From contig NC_134161.1 of NCBI RefSeq assembly GCF_033958435.1, positions 13,826,001-13,890,000 of the forward strand: 64,000 bases of DNA, given 5' to 3'. The translations under genes were made by a program, and so were the position numbers. Below the pieces are notes generated by a model, which worked only from the letters and a program-made list of their open reading frames with translations, made no database searches and was not told the DNA's origin. This document shows positions 54,591 through 64,000 of this stretch, in pieces (position 1 is the first letter of the stretch; every line of letters starts with the position of its first letter). The DNA comes from Carettochelys insculpta. Its lineage: Eukaryota; Chordata; Testudines; Carettochelyidae.

Positions 54591-55829
54591 TTTGTAGGTG
54601 TGTGTGATACTTTTCTAACACAGGTGACAGCTCCTGTCCTCAGGATTTTATCGTCTAAGAAGACATTGAACCTGGAAATACTTAACACATGTAGTTTTAC
54701 TCAGGTGCATAATCACATTACAATCAATAGAGCATGTTCATGGAAGTAAGGTTGGATGCATGTCTAGTTCTTTGTATGATTTGGTGTCTAAATGATTCTA
54801 GCTGTAGTCAATTTAAATAATATGGACTGTCTCCTTGTGGGTTTTTCAGTCTTTTCTCAGTTTCTATTAAAGCGTGATGTTCCATGATCTGTTCAGGTGG
54901 TTTTACTTTGTGGCTTAGTTAGTATGAGCCATTTGAGAAGTGTTATGTAATTGAGCAATATCATCTTATTTAGATTGTCTAAACATTGGATTGATCTTTT
55001 TATCATGACAGTGAAACCCTACGGCTCTAACTGGGGCCTATGCAGTGTCCATGTATCTAATTCAATAGCTCTTACTCTCTTACTCTTCTGTAAGTCTCTA
55101 ACTTTGTAGAGGGAATCAAAATATAAATGTTTAATTTTTCCAAATGTTTTCTTGGCATGATGGCAAAGTGCAGATAGTTCACTGCAGCTTTAAGGGTTCA
55201 TACTTCCGCCTCTTTTACAAAATGCCTTGTATATAGCATTCTTTTGTTTTTCACAGATTGTGCTGGGCATTTCAATTCAGTGGATATGTTTCCCTGACAA
55301 AAGCTGCAAGAGAAATAAAGACTGGCACCACACAAAGCCATTCCTGTGACCGTAATTTCAATGAGGAAGATAAAAGGAAAAACTTAAACCATTTTTGTTG
55401 CACTCCTCACACTGAAATTGTGGCCATTGATTCTGTAAATGTGTCCCATCCTTTTTGGTGCTTGGTTTATGCTGATTTTAAACCTGATCCTGCCAAGTTC
55501 CAGTGGCCTGACTTCAGTGGGAGTTTAAGGTGCTTAGTTCATGGCAGGATCAAGTCTTTGTTTATGACAAACTAGTTATGCCAGAGCTTGAGCCCATCAT
55601 GTAAGGAGCAAACCTTTTAGACTCAGCATTTTGCAGGACCGAGTCCTTCATGTGTATTGAGCAAGTCTGGGCTAGGAATTTGAACTTAGGACTGTGCTTT
55701 AGTTTCCCCATCTGTAAAATGGGCATGAGAATACTTCTTTTTCTTCCAGAGGAGCTGAGAATATTTATTCATGTTTTATGCTACTTTAAATGCGAATAGG
55801 GCTACTTTAAAAGCCCTAGACAGAATGAC
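54591..55829. other. AT-rich DNA with one decayed palindromic repeat
   Basis: 55480-55560 holds CCTGATCCTGCCAAGT…TTCATGGCAGGATCAAG, a short inverted repeat. The overlapping 105-codon open frame is not accepted as an exon. Confidence 0.4.
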
Positions 55830-55840
55830 TGTTATCTATA

Positions 55841-56052
55841 ACAGCAACGAAGGGTCCTGTGGCACCTTATAGACTAACAGAAAAGTTTTGAGCATGAGCT
55901 TTCGTGAGTACAGACTCACTTCATCGATCAGATGAAGTGAGTCTGTGCTCACGAAAGCTCATGCTCAGAACTTTTCTGTTAGTCTATAAGGTGCCACAGG
56001 ACCCTTCGTTGCTGTTACAGATCCAGACTAACACGACTACCCCTCTGCTACT
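55841..56052 (+). mobile_element. Palindromic Penelope-like insertion with target duplication
   Basis: Left arm 55842-55928 and right arm 55935-56028 are inverted repeats (CAGCAACGAAGGGTCC…/…GGACCCTTCGTTGCTG) meeting at GATC. Only the right arm has the tail TTACAGATCCAGACTAACACG…TGCTACT. TGTTATCTATA flanks the unit on both sides (55830-55840 and 56053-56063). Confidence 0.9.
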
Positions 56053-56302
56053 TGTTATCTATATGTGTCAGTAAGAAGTTGACCCTAATGTTTTTGGCTA
56101 ACAGAGTTATAGCTGAAATTTATTTTTGTTTCTGATTTCTTTTTTCTTTTCTACTTCATTTGCCTAATCCCATTACAATCAATAATGTAATGGGATAATG
56201 AGAAGTGTATTTTTTGCCAGTGTCAAATTATTTAGTGGTAAGGAAATTGGGTTAATTTTAACTATCAGTTGCTTTGTGAAGAGGCCCTTTTTTAATCTCT
56301 AA

Positions 56303-56562
56303 GGGTATGTCTACACTTCTGAGAAGGCTGACCCAGTCAGGGTTCAGTTTCACACATTTAGTAGGGGTGCACAGAATCAAACTATTAGGGGTCGATTCGT
56401 GTACTCCGTAATATTATAAAGAGTTTCTCCTGTTGACCCGCTTCTATGAGGACGACCAGGTAAGTCGAGTGTAGATAAGTTGATTTCAGCTATGCCATTG
56501 CCATAGCTGGAACTGTGTATCTACAGTCGACTTTAAGGTCTTGTGTAGACTTAACCTGACTG
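56303..56562. mobile_element. MITE (GTATGTCTACACTTC end)
   Basis: The left GGGTATGTCTACACTTC and the complement of the right GGTTAAGTCTACACAAG pair. Inner boxes include GTCGATTCGTGTAC and ATCTACAGTCGAC. Flanks do not match clearly. Confidence 0.6.
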
Positions 56563-56831
56563 TAAGTAGTCAATAGTCTTGAATGATGAAGGTCAGCTTG
56601 CCTCCTCTCCAGGAGTCTCTGGAGGGCACATAACTATAGATTATTTAAAAACCAAGACATCCTCTAATAAACCTTGTATCTGCTGGTCCTGATTTATCAG
56701 GTATCACAGGATCCTTGACTGTTGACCCACTTCTGAAACTGAAACCTCAGAATCCACATTTCATGTGACTCCAGTGGCTTACAGTTATTTGTGTGACTGT
56801 AGCAAAATTAAAATATCTATCCCTGTTAATG
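56563..56831. other. No feature seen
   Basis: Spacer without recognised content. Confidence 0.45.
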
Positions 56832-57008
56832 GTAACAGAGAGTAAGCCGTGCTAGTCTATACACTATCAAAACAAAAAGCAGTCAAGTAGCACTTTAAAG
56901 ACTAGCAAAATAGTTTATTAGGTGAGCTTTCGTGGGACAGACCCTCTTCTTCAGACCATATCCAGACCAGAACAGACTCAATATTTAAGACACAGAGAAC
57001 CAAAAACA
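56832..57008 (-). mobile_element. Penelope-like 3' end with full tail
   Basis: In complement: …GAGTCTGTTCTGGTCTGG, CTGAAGAAGAGGGTCTGTCC with CACGAAAGC, the T-rich site, and the tail GACTAGCACGGCTTACTC…TTAC. 5'-truncated and single-armed. Confidence 0.85.
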
Positions 57009-57747
57009 GTATGAGCAGCTCTGTGCCCTTCTTGAAGCACTGAGATTCTTTTGAATTCCCCAGGTTTTATGCTTTCCTCCCCACCTGATCCCTGGAGGGC
57101 TTGTAGCATAGCCACTATCTTCAATCAAAAGTAATGTCTTTGGAACTTGTAAATCCTGTTCCTTAGTCAGCCAGAGAGGCCTCTCTGGGTTGATGAGAGG
57201 CACTCTCCTACTAGGTATTGCGTGTTGCAACTTTAGTCCTTCTGGTCAGAATGAAAAAATCTTTTCTACCAAAATGTATGAAAAATGGAGGACAGTTAAT
57301 ATTTGACATCTATGCACATAACTTTTACGGGGAAGGAGAAAGGGGGATCAAAGCTGTAACATAACAGCTGCCCTTAATTTAGCACAGTATAGAATCTATT
57401 TATCTCTTATACTTTCTTCTCAAGCAGTTTAGTGAGGTGGAAGTTTAATTGCTCCTGGAAGCCTACATTTTAAAACACTTTATTGTAATAGGCAGTAAAC
57501 CAGCAATTATTGAACTTGTCAGCATTCTGATTCCTTTGGGGCTTCAGTTGCCTGAGCAGTATTTCCTGCAGCATAGAACCAAGATGCGCTTTGGGTAACT
57601 TTTCCTGTTGAACAAGTTAGGAGTGAGGTATTACTGGGAAGACATTAGTCAGTGTTCTACAGATTGAACCTCTCTCATCCAGCACCCTTGGGACCTGAAT
57701 GGTGCTGAATGAGAGAATTTGCCGTACCATAGTGCGAGAAGTCAGTA
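57009..57747. other. No gene; repeat end near 57665
   Basis: 57665-57730 (CTCTCATCCAGCACCCTTGGGACC) resembles the end of the 21146 element. The rest is unassigned. Confidence 0.4.
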
Positions 57748-58760
57748 TTGTCTAGCACAAGGGTTGGCAACCAAAATAGTAAAAAGAACCACTTTTTCCA
57801 ATTCGATAAAAGACTCAATAATTCAAGAGCTGCTGTGCATATGAATACGAGACAGTCCTTTGGAGTTATCCAAAGTTTTGAGATCACACATCTTTTGCTA
57901 TTTAGATATGAGTTGTGCATTTTTATGCTTTTAGATATTCACCATTTATGGAAAGTAATCAAGAGTGTTTTTTTTAACTTTGCAATTATAGTTCTGGAAT
58001 TCACAAAGTTGTTCTTAAACAGCCAAAGGTTGAAGACATTACTAACACTTTACCAAGACATTGCCAGCCAACACCAAGATATTACCAAAACAAAAAGCAG
58101 TCAAGTAGCACTTTAAAGACTAGCAAAGTAGTTTATTAGGTGAGCTTTCGTGGGACAGACCCACTTCTTCAGACCATATCCAGACCAGAACAGACTCAAC
58201 ATTTAAGACACAGAGAACCAAAAACAGTAAGCAAGGAGGACAAATCAGAAAAAGATAACCAAGGTGAGCAAATCAGAGAGTGGAGGGGTGGGCGAACGGA
58301 CATTTATATTCAAATTCGGAACATTAAAACATGGTTTAAATCGTGATGTGAACTTTCTGAGTCACTATAGGGGCTCGTCTGCATACCTAACTCAATCTAA
58401 TTCTTGATCTTCCCCCCGACCCCTCCACTCTCTGATTTGCTCACCTTGATTATCTTTTTCTGATTTGTCCTCCTTGCTTACTGTTTTTGGTTCTCTGTGT
58501 CTTAAATGTTGAGTCTGTTCTGGTCTGGATATGGTCTGAAGAAGTGGGTCTGTCCCACGAAAGCTCACCTAATAAACTACTTTGCTAGTCTTTAAAGTGC
58601 TACTTGACTGCTTTTTGTTTTGATAGTATATAGACTAGCACGGCTTACTCTCTGTTACTATTCAAGATATTACCAAGACAGTGTTGAAGCACATTACCAA
58701 CACTTCCACTGCTTAGTCGGATCTTAAAAGACATTTTTGGGTGAATTACAGCTAAATAAT
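57748..58760. mobile_element. Probable hAT-like element interrupted by a Penelope-like copy
   Basis: 57748 onward (CACAAGGGTTGGCAACCAAAATAG…AAGAGCTGC) resembles the subterminal part of the 7187 element. Repeated ACATTACCAACAC/ACACCAAGATATTACC units at 58040-58087 and 58663-58710 flank the inserted copy. The right end was not located. Confidence 0.4.
58088..58662 (+). mobile_element. Palindromic Penelope-like insertion with target duplication
   Basis: The inverted arm 58088-58295 (AAAACAAAAAGCAGTCAAGTAGC…) mirrors 58415-58618. The sense arm begins inside the end of the coding region (ACATTTATATTCAAATTCGG), continues through the hairpin at 58536-58562 and has the tail …GACTAGCACGGCTTACTCTCTG. 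CAAGATATTACCA flanks both sides (58075-58087 and 58663-58675). Confidence 0.92.
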
Positions 58761-61097
58761 AGCACAGAACACTGAGAGCCAGGACTGGTGGATGTCAACA
58801 AACTTAATGGGACTTTAGGAAACTTGGTCCCCCCCACTGCCCCCCTCTGCAGCCCCAGGACTTCTCTGTCAAAAGGAGCTCCAGGTGCTGTGCTGCTTCC
58901 CTGGCTGCAGAACGTGTGTCCTACTAGGGAAAAAAAGCTGCCCCCCCCGACTTACACGAAATTCCAGTTATGCGAGAGTGCGAAGAAACGCTACCCTCAT
59001 GTAACTGGAGGCACTACTGTACAGGCATTAAGCTTACTGGTCTGTGCTTCCTGCATTGTCCTAATTTCCATTTTTTTTAATATGATGATATAAGGGGATG
59101 TAAGAAGAAAATCCAGTCATGGAAGAACTGGCAATGTTTCAGCATCCCCCAGTTATAAAACAAGTGGCATTAAAAAGGGGAAAACGGAAAGGAGATAAGC
59201 TCTAACTTGCCTCAGGAAAAATATTTTTTTGAAGGCTGATCAAATATATCCAGTATACTGCATGACCAGCAGCTATCAACTTGTGAAATGCGAATCTCAG
59301 ATAACGTCAATGGGATTTACAATGGAACCCTTTGAGCTGCCATCTGTTTCTGTTCTTTTCCCTAAACGTTTAATATCTCATATTTTGGTTTTTACTTTTT
59401 ATGTAACCATTCTGATTTTTTTCCTTTCTCCCTTTAGGTGAAATTCAAACCAGGGCAGGGGTATTTGTAGGCCAGGCACTGGCAGTCTCCACCCAGGCAG
59501 ATTTTACTTGAACCTTATTATGTGTGTCAATCTTGTATCTCTTTCCTAGTTCTGGACTATGGAGGTACAGCTACTGTAGCTCTGTGCTTATTTGGCCAGG
59601 AAGCATAGTCTAGTGGCTAGCACAGAAACGAACACAAGTACTCTGGAGCCATTATTCTAAATGATGGTTACTGGGAGCAAAAATAATGTGGATAGTTGGT
59701 CTGCAGTACCTGGATTTTGTGTGCATACATGTAAGTGCTCTGCCCTGTTGTTGCAGTTGCAGTCATGCTTCTTCTGTCTCCAAGCACACAAAGCCCCTTG
59801 AATGATTTCCTTTACAAAATAATGGTGCAGAGAGAAATGCAGTGCATTGTGCGAAGCATCGTGGTTCTTAGTGTCTCACTAACAGCCAAGAGGAAGGGCA
59901 TTATAATACCAGAAACGGACAGGTAAGGGAGCCCATTCTAAACATTCTAGAATATTTACCCAGCGTTGCTCAGGCTCTTCACTCAATTAATTTGTGTTTT
60001 ATTCTTTCATGTATATAGTAGAGAAGTTGCAGGATTTTGAGCTTTTGCCAGCAGATGTCTCCCTGCGTGTTTGACTCAGCTGCGAGTGGGAGGGAGCTTC
60101 AGCCCCCCCCCCCCCCCATACGTCCAGATTTGTCTGCCCCCGTGTCCCCAGCCGAAACGAGGAATGCAGTAAACAGTGCACTTCCCCTTGCTCCCTGACA
60201 AAGGGGAACAGCCAGCAGTGGTCCTGTATGAATTGGAGTGGGGCAGGCAGCTCCCTAAAAGGCATTTGAGGGGTGCCTGAGGGTGGGGGGCATGTCCCCA
60301 GCCAGCCCCTTTCACCTGCATGGTGATTGTCTCTTTTCTGAATGGTTTTATGAGAAGCAGTCCCATTCCTGGTACATCCCATTTTCCTATCACCCATACC
60401 CTGGTTTAAATGATGATAAGAGGAAGTTGAATGCTGAATTTGGTGGTCCTAGCTCTTACTGTTTAGGAGGAGTTCCTGAGCCAAAAAAGACAGCTTCACA
60501 GACAAACTCTCTCGAATTCATAGTACATTGCAACAGTCAGTTTTCATTTGAGAGAAATTATTCCAGGATTTTTATGCATTGGAAGGAGGAGGAGGAAGAA
60601 GAAAGATTAATGTAATTGTAAAAATATACTTCTAGAATCTGCTCCAGCAAAACACTTCAGGCCCCACTGATACGTGTGGGACTACTTGCATGCTTAAAGT
60701 TAAGCATGTGCTTAAGTGCTTAGCTGAAAATAGGTTTTGCAGCCTAGTAACTCATGAGCTGCTGAGGATCCAAGTGTTAGGATGGTACTTCCACCAGTTG
60801 GATTAAGTGGGTCATTAAAGAGTCAGCTGTTTATTTCTTTTAATATGACATTTGTTCATGGTATGTGGAATTATTATGTCAAGTAAGCATTGAAAATGAG
60901 TATCCATATTTCTATTTTTATCCTCATTGCTGTTCTCTGAGGAAAGCAATCTTTTCCAGCCCTTGCCTATGTGTCTGGTTAGTGTATGACAAGTCAGGGT
61001 GTGACTGTGCAGTACACTAGCTTGTTAGAACACTAAATTCACTGTGAGGACCCTGCTGATGTGCATTAATAAGTTCACTAGTGCATTTTGGTATATA
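58761..61097. other. Mostly unassigned DNA
   Basis: Contains a repeat-like fragment at 58820-59030 (GACTTACACGAAATTCCAGTTATGCGAG), a run of 15 C at 60103-60117, and an old palindromic repeat at 60655-60770 (TTAAGCATGTGCTTAAGTGCTTAGCTGAA). The 59735-59926 open frame ends at GACAGGTAAGG, a donor-like site, but no acceptor or motif supports an exon. Confidence 0.4.
60103..60117. repeat. Poly-C run of 15
   Basis: Uninterrupted C run on the plus strand, able in principle to form G-rich structures on the other strand. Confidence 0.9.
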
Positions 61098-61928
61098 TCA
61101 AATGTAGCTACGACAGATCAGGAAAGGGATCTTGGAGTTATAGTGGATAGTTCTCTGAAGACATCCATGCAGTGTGCAGCGGCAGTTAGTAAGGCAAATA
61201 GGATGTTAGGAATTATTAAAAAAGGGATCGATAATAAGACAAAAGAGATCATACTTCCCCTATATAAAACTATGGTACGCCCACATCTCGAGTACTGCGT
61301 GCAGATGTGGTCTCCTCACCTCAAAAAAGATATATTGGCATTGGAAAAGGTTCAGAAAAGGGCGACTAAGATGATTAGGGGCTTGGAAAGGGTCCCATAT
61401 GGGGAGAGGCTAGAGAGACTGGGACTTTTCAGTTTGGAAAAAAGGCGATTGAGGGGCGATATGATAGAGGTATATAAAATCATGAATGGTGTGGAGAAAG
61501 TGAATATAGAAAAATTATTTACCTTTTCCCATAATACAAGAACTAGGGGACACCAAATGAAATTGATGGGTAGTAGGTTCAAAACTAATAAAAGGAAATT
61601 TTTCTTCACACAGCGCACAGTCAACCTGTGGAACTCCTTGCCCGAGGAGGCTGTGAAGGCCAGGACTCTATTAGGGTTTAAAAAAGAGCTTGATAAATTT
61701 TTGCAGGTTAGGTCCATAAATGGCTATTAGCCAGGGATAAAGTATGGTGCCCTAGCCTTCATAACAAGGGCAGGAGATGGATGGCAGGAGATAAATCACT
61801 TGATCATTGTCTTCTGTTCTCCTTCTCTGGGGCACCTGGCATTGGCCACCGTCGGCAGATGGGATGCTGGGCTGGATGGACCTTTGGTCTGACCCAGTAT
61901 GGCCATTCTTATGTTCTTATGTTCTTAT
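61098..61928 (+). mobile_element. CR1-like LINE 3' end, young and in frame
   Basis: 5'-truncated copy with an unbroken C-terminal frame to 61730: [78 protein letters not shown], ending INGY-stop. The 3' end is TTCTTATG repeated. Very similar to 8650-9606, so both belong to a recent subfamily. Confidence 0.93.
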
Positions 61929-62140
61929 CAGCTCCCATTTCACATAGGTGTACAGCAAAGTGCACCATGTAACTTGTAGTAAGGTCCCTGCAGCAAGCTA
62001 GTTTGTTTCTGGATCTTGAACCAAACCTCATGGTTTGCTCCAACTGTTTTTATTGTTTCAGTAGATCTTACTTTTGGGATCCCTTCATGGTTGCCTCATA
62101 GATGTTGGGGTTTCCCATCCTGAGAAACTGGGAACAGTGA

Positions 62141-62951
62141 TCAAGTAGCACTTTAAAGACTAGCAAAATAGTTTATTAGGTGAGCTTTCGTGGGACAGAC
62201 CCACTTCTTCAGACCATAGCCAGACCAGAACAGACTCAATATTTAAGGCACAGAGAACCAAAAACAGTAAGCAAGGAGGACAAATCAGAAAAAGATAATC
62301 AAGGTGAGCAAATCAGAGAGTGGAGGGGTGGGGGGGAAGATCAAGAATTAGATTGAGCCAAGTATGCCATCATGTGCCAACAATGCCCAGATGCTTTGTA
62401 TATTGGACAGACTTCTAACTCCCTTAGACAAAGAGTCAACGGGCACAAAAGAGACATCAAAACACTCCAGAGCCACAAACCAGTTAGTCAGCATTTTAAT
62501 GGAATGGGGCATTCTGTCAGTGACCTCAAGGTATGTGTGTTACTGAAGAGAAATTATCGCTCCTTTTTAGAGAGAGAAGTGGACGACCTGACTTTTATAT
62601 TCAAATTCAGCACATTAACACATGGTTTAAATCGTGATGGGAACTTTCTGAGTCAGTATAGGGGTTCGTCTGCATACTTGGCTCAATCTAATTCTTGATC
62701 TTCCCCCCACCCCACCCCTCCACTCTCTGATTTGCTCACCTTGATTATCTTTTTCTGATTTGTCCTCCTTGCTTACTGTTTTTGGTTCTCTGTGTCTTAA
62801 ATATTGAGTCTGTTCTGGTCTGGCTATGGTCTGAAGAAGTGGGTCTGTCCCACGAAAGCTCACCTGATAAACTATTTTGCTAGTCTTTAAAGTGCTAGTT
62901 GACTGCTTTTTGTTTTGATCGTGTATAGACTAGCACGGCTTACTCTCTGTT
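62141..62951 (+). mobile_element. Palindromic Penelope-like element with GIY-YIG and target duplication
   Basis: The inverted arm 62141-62366 mirrors 62672-62895. The sense arm then starts inside the GIY-YIG coding region and runs to the full tail …AGACTAGCACGGCTTACTCTCTGTT. ACTGGGAACAGTGA(T) lies on both sides (62127-62141 and 62952-62966). Confidence 0.92.
62372..62698 (+). pseudogene. Penelope-like GIY-YIG endonuclease fragment
   Basis: 108 open codons: CQQCPDALYIGQTSNSLRQRVNGHKRDI is the GIY-YIG signature (here LYIGQT), followed by HFNGMGHSVSDLKVCVLL and FLEREVDDLTFIFKFSTLTHGLNRDG. It differs clearly from the 46018 domain, so it represents a second subfamily. The RT and linker are missing through 5' truncation at the palindrome centre. 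The frame is intact to its stop just before the 3' UTR. Confidence 0.88.
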
Positions 62952-63004
62952 ACTGGGAACAGTGATGTTTGGAACGCCAACATGCACCATCACATTGCTG
63001 TCTA

Positions 63005-63290
63005 ACTTGGGGGGTCAGCAACCTTTCAAAGGCAGAGTTCTGAAATTTGATCTTTTGACTTCTGTGAATGGTCTGAGTGCCGGTGATACTTTTATAAGTC
63101 CCTAATAATCCCACTTAGAATAGCTTCATTAATAAATAAATAAAGATGTAGAGCTTTGCTGTTTAGGTGGTGGTTGGTAGCATTAGCTGATGTTTTGTTA
63201 ATCCACAGGCGACCTGGCTTTGAGCAAGCTCTTGGCTGCATGGGGGGAGAAGGGGTTAGGCTGAGCTCCTGCTTGGCGTGGCATGCTGGA
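63005..63290. mobile_element. hAT-like fragment
   Basis: Starts GGGGGGTCAGCAACCTTTC and shares GGTGGTGGTTGGTAGC and GGCTTTGAGCAAGCTC with 28390-28710. The right end was not identified. Confidence 0.65.
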
Positions 63291-63426
63291 TATAGTTAGA
63301 TAACTTACATAGCGCCCATCATCATGTAGTGTCTGATGACTTTTAAAACTTTAGTGATTTTTTTCTGTGTCTTGAGAAACTGAGAAGTATTATCGCCTCC
63401 AGCTAGCAGACAGGAAAATCAGATAG

Positions 63427-63876
63427 GTCGTTTCTACATAGGCCACTTCCAAGTGGCATGCTAATATACAGAGCAAAAGATGCTAATGAGGCATGGATAC
63501 AAATTCCTTGCACCTCATTAGCATAATGTCATGTGATTTGGAGTCTGGAAGACCATTCTTCCGGACTCCAAAATGCTGTGTAGTAGTGCGGCCCCAGGGG
63601 GACTTCTGGAAGGAAGTCCGCCTTCGGGAAGCCCCTTCTTCCCAAAAATTTTTGGGAAGAAGGGGCCTCCAGACGAGGGACTTCCTTCCAGAAGTCCCCT
63701 CTGGGGCCACACTTAAACACGGTGTTTTGGAGTCCAGAAGACCGTTCTTCTGGACTCCACATCACGTGACGTTATGCTAATGATCCATGGGGAATTTGCA
63801 TCTGTGCCTCATTAGCATCTTTCACTCTGTGTATTAGCATGCCACTTCCAAAGGAAGTGGCCTGAGTAGAAATGGC
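63427..63876. mobile_element. Complete foldback MITE, 450 bp
   Basis: The left GTCGTTTCTACATAGGCCACTTCC and the complement of the right GCCATTTCTACTCAGGCCACTTCC begin a full-length palindrome with GATGCTAATGAGGC/GCCTCATTAGCATC, TGGAGTCTGGAAGACC and a centre at AAAAATTTTTGGG. GATAG and CATAG flank it. This is the model for the truncated copies at 23111 and 44482. Confidence 0.88.
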
Positions 63877-64000
63877 CATAGAGAGAGACAATATGTCTTG
63901 TCTTGTCTAGGGATCTCTGTTGCAGAGTTAGGAATTGAATTGAACTCTTCTTACCTCCTAAGATCAGTGCTTTAAAAGTGAAATCGTACCTTCTTTTTCC

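Noticed and set aside
55258..55575. A 105-codon open frame directly after a good splice acceptor (TTTTTCACAG)
   Set aside because: The frame opens on TTG, has no recognised domain, and its second half is a short inverted repeat (GATCCTGCC…GGCAGGATC) of a common repeat type. A real exon is unlikely.

Overview
The window looks like vertebrate nuclear DNA from a reptile-grade amniote, most likely a turtle, with a crocodilian as the main alternative. The reasons are the CR1 retrotransposons with the reptile-type 3' end (…TATGGCCATTCTTATGTTCTTATG), Penelope-like elements, hAT-like elements with CAGGGGTC…GACCCCTG ends, a DIRS retrotransposon, and AT-rich DNA without dense genes. No prokaryotic features, CRISPR arrays, rRNA genes or convincing tRNA genes were seen. 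I found no complete host gene. The best host-gene signal is one candidate first coding exon at 25036-25105 (splice acceptor, strong Kozak ATG, signal-peptide-like 20 codons, splice donor), so part of the window may be intron.

Layout. 1-15.2 kb: CR1 fragments on both strands, a palindromic MITE (3983), a hAT-like element (7187) and a TTAA-flanked element (10717). 15237-20807: an apparently complete GC-rich DIRS-type tyrosine-recombinase retrotransposon with inverted terminal repeats, gag, RT/RNase H and recombinase frames, and an internal complementary region. 21-33 kb: mostly single-copy DNA with MITEs, the candidate exon, an RTE-like LINE tail ending in (GTA)n, an LTR-like repeat block and a 270-bp DIRS terminal fragment. 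33-43 kb: several foldback MITEs, an old CR1 on the minus strand and AT-rich single-copy DNA. 43-64 kb: a dense zone of Penelope-like elements, many palindromic and one nested in another, mixed with CR1 ends, MITEs and a second LINE fragment with a C-terminal zinc finger.

The functional modules are mobile elements. The DIRS copy holds all expected parts: gag; RT with YLDD; RNase H with its D-E-D-D residues; a recombinase with R, HxxR and Y; and a circle-junction-like internal region. The Penelope-like copies carry GIY-YIG remnants and a 3' RNA hairpin with a hammerhead-like core. At least four are inverted-repeat units bounded by 11-15 bp target duplications, so the palindrome seems to arise during or before insertion. 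A set of MITEs sharing the tip GCTATGTCTACAC shows 5-bp target duplications, which suggests mobilisation by one unidentified transposase.

Element boundaries come from reading repeats against each other within the window and may be off by a few to tens of bases. Family names rest on recognised protein motifs and remembered family ends, not on database searches.
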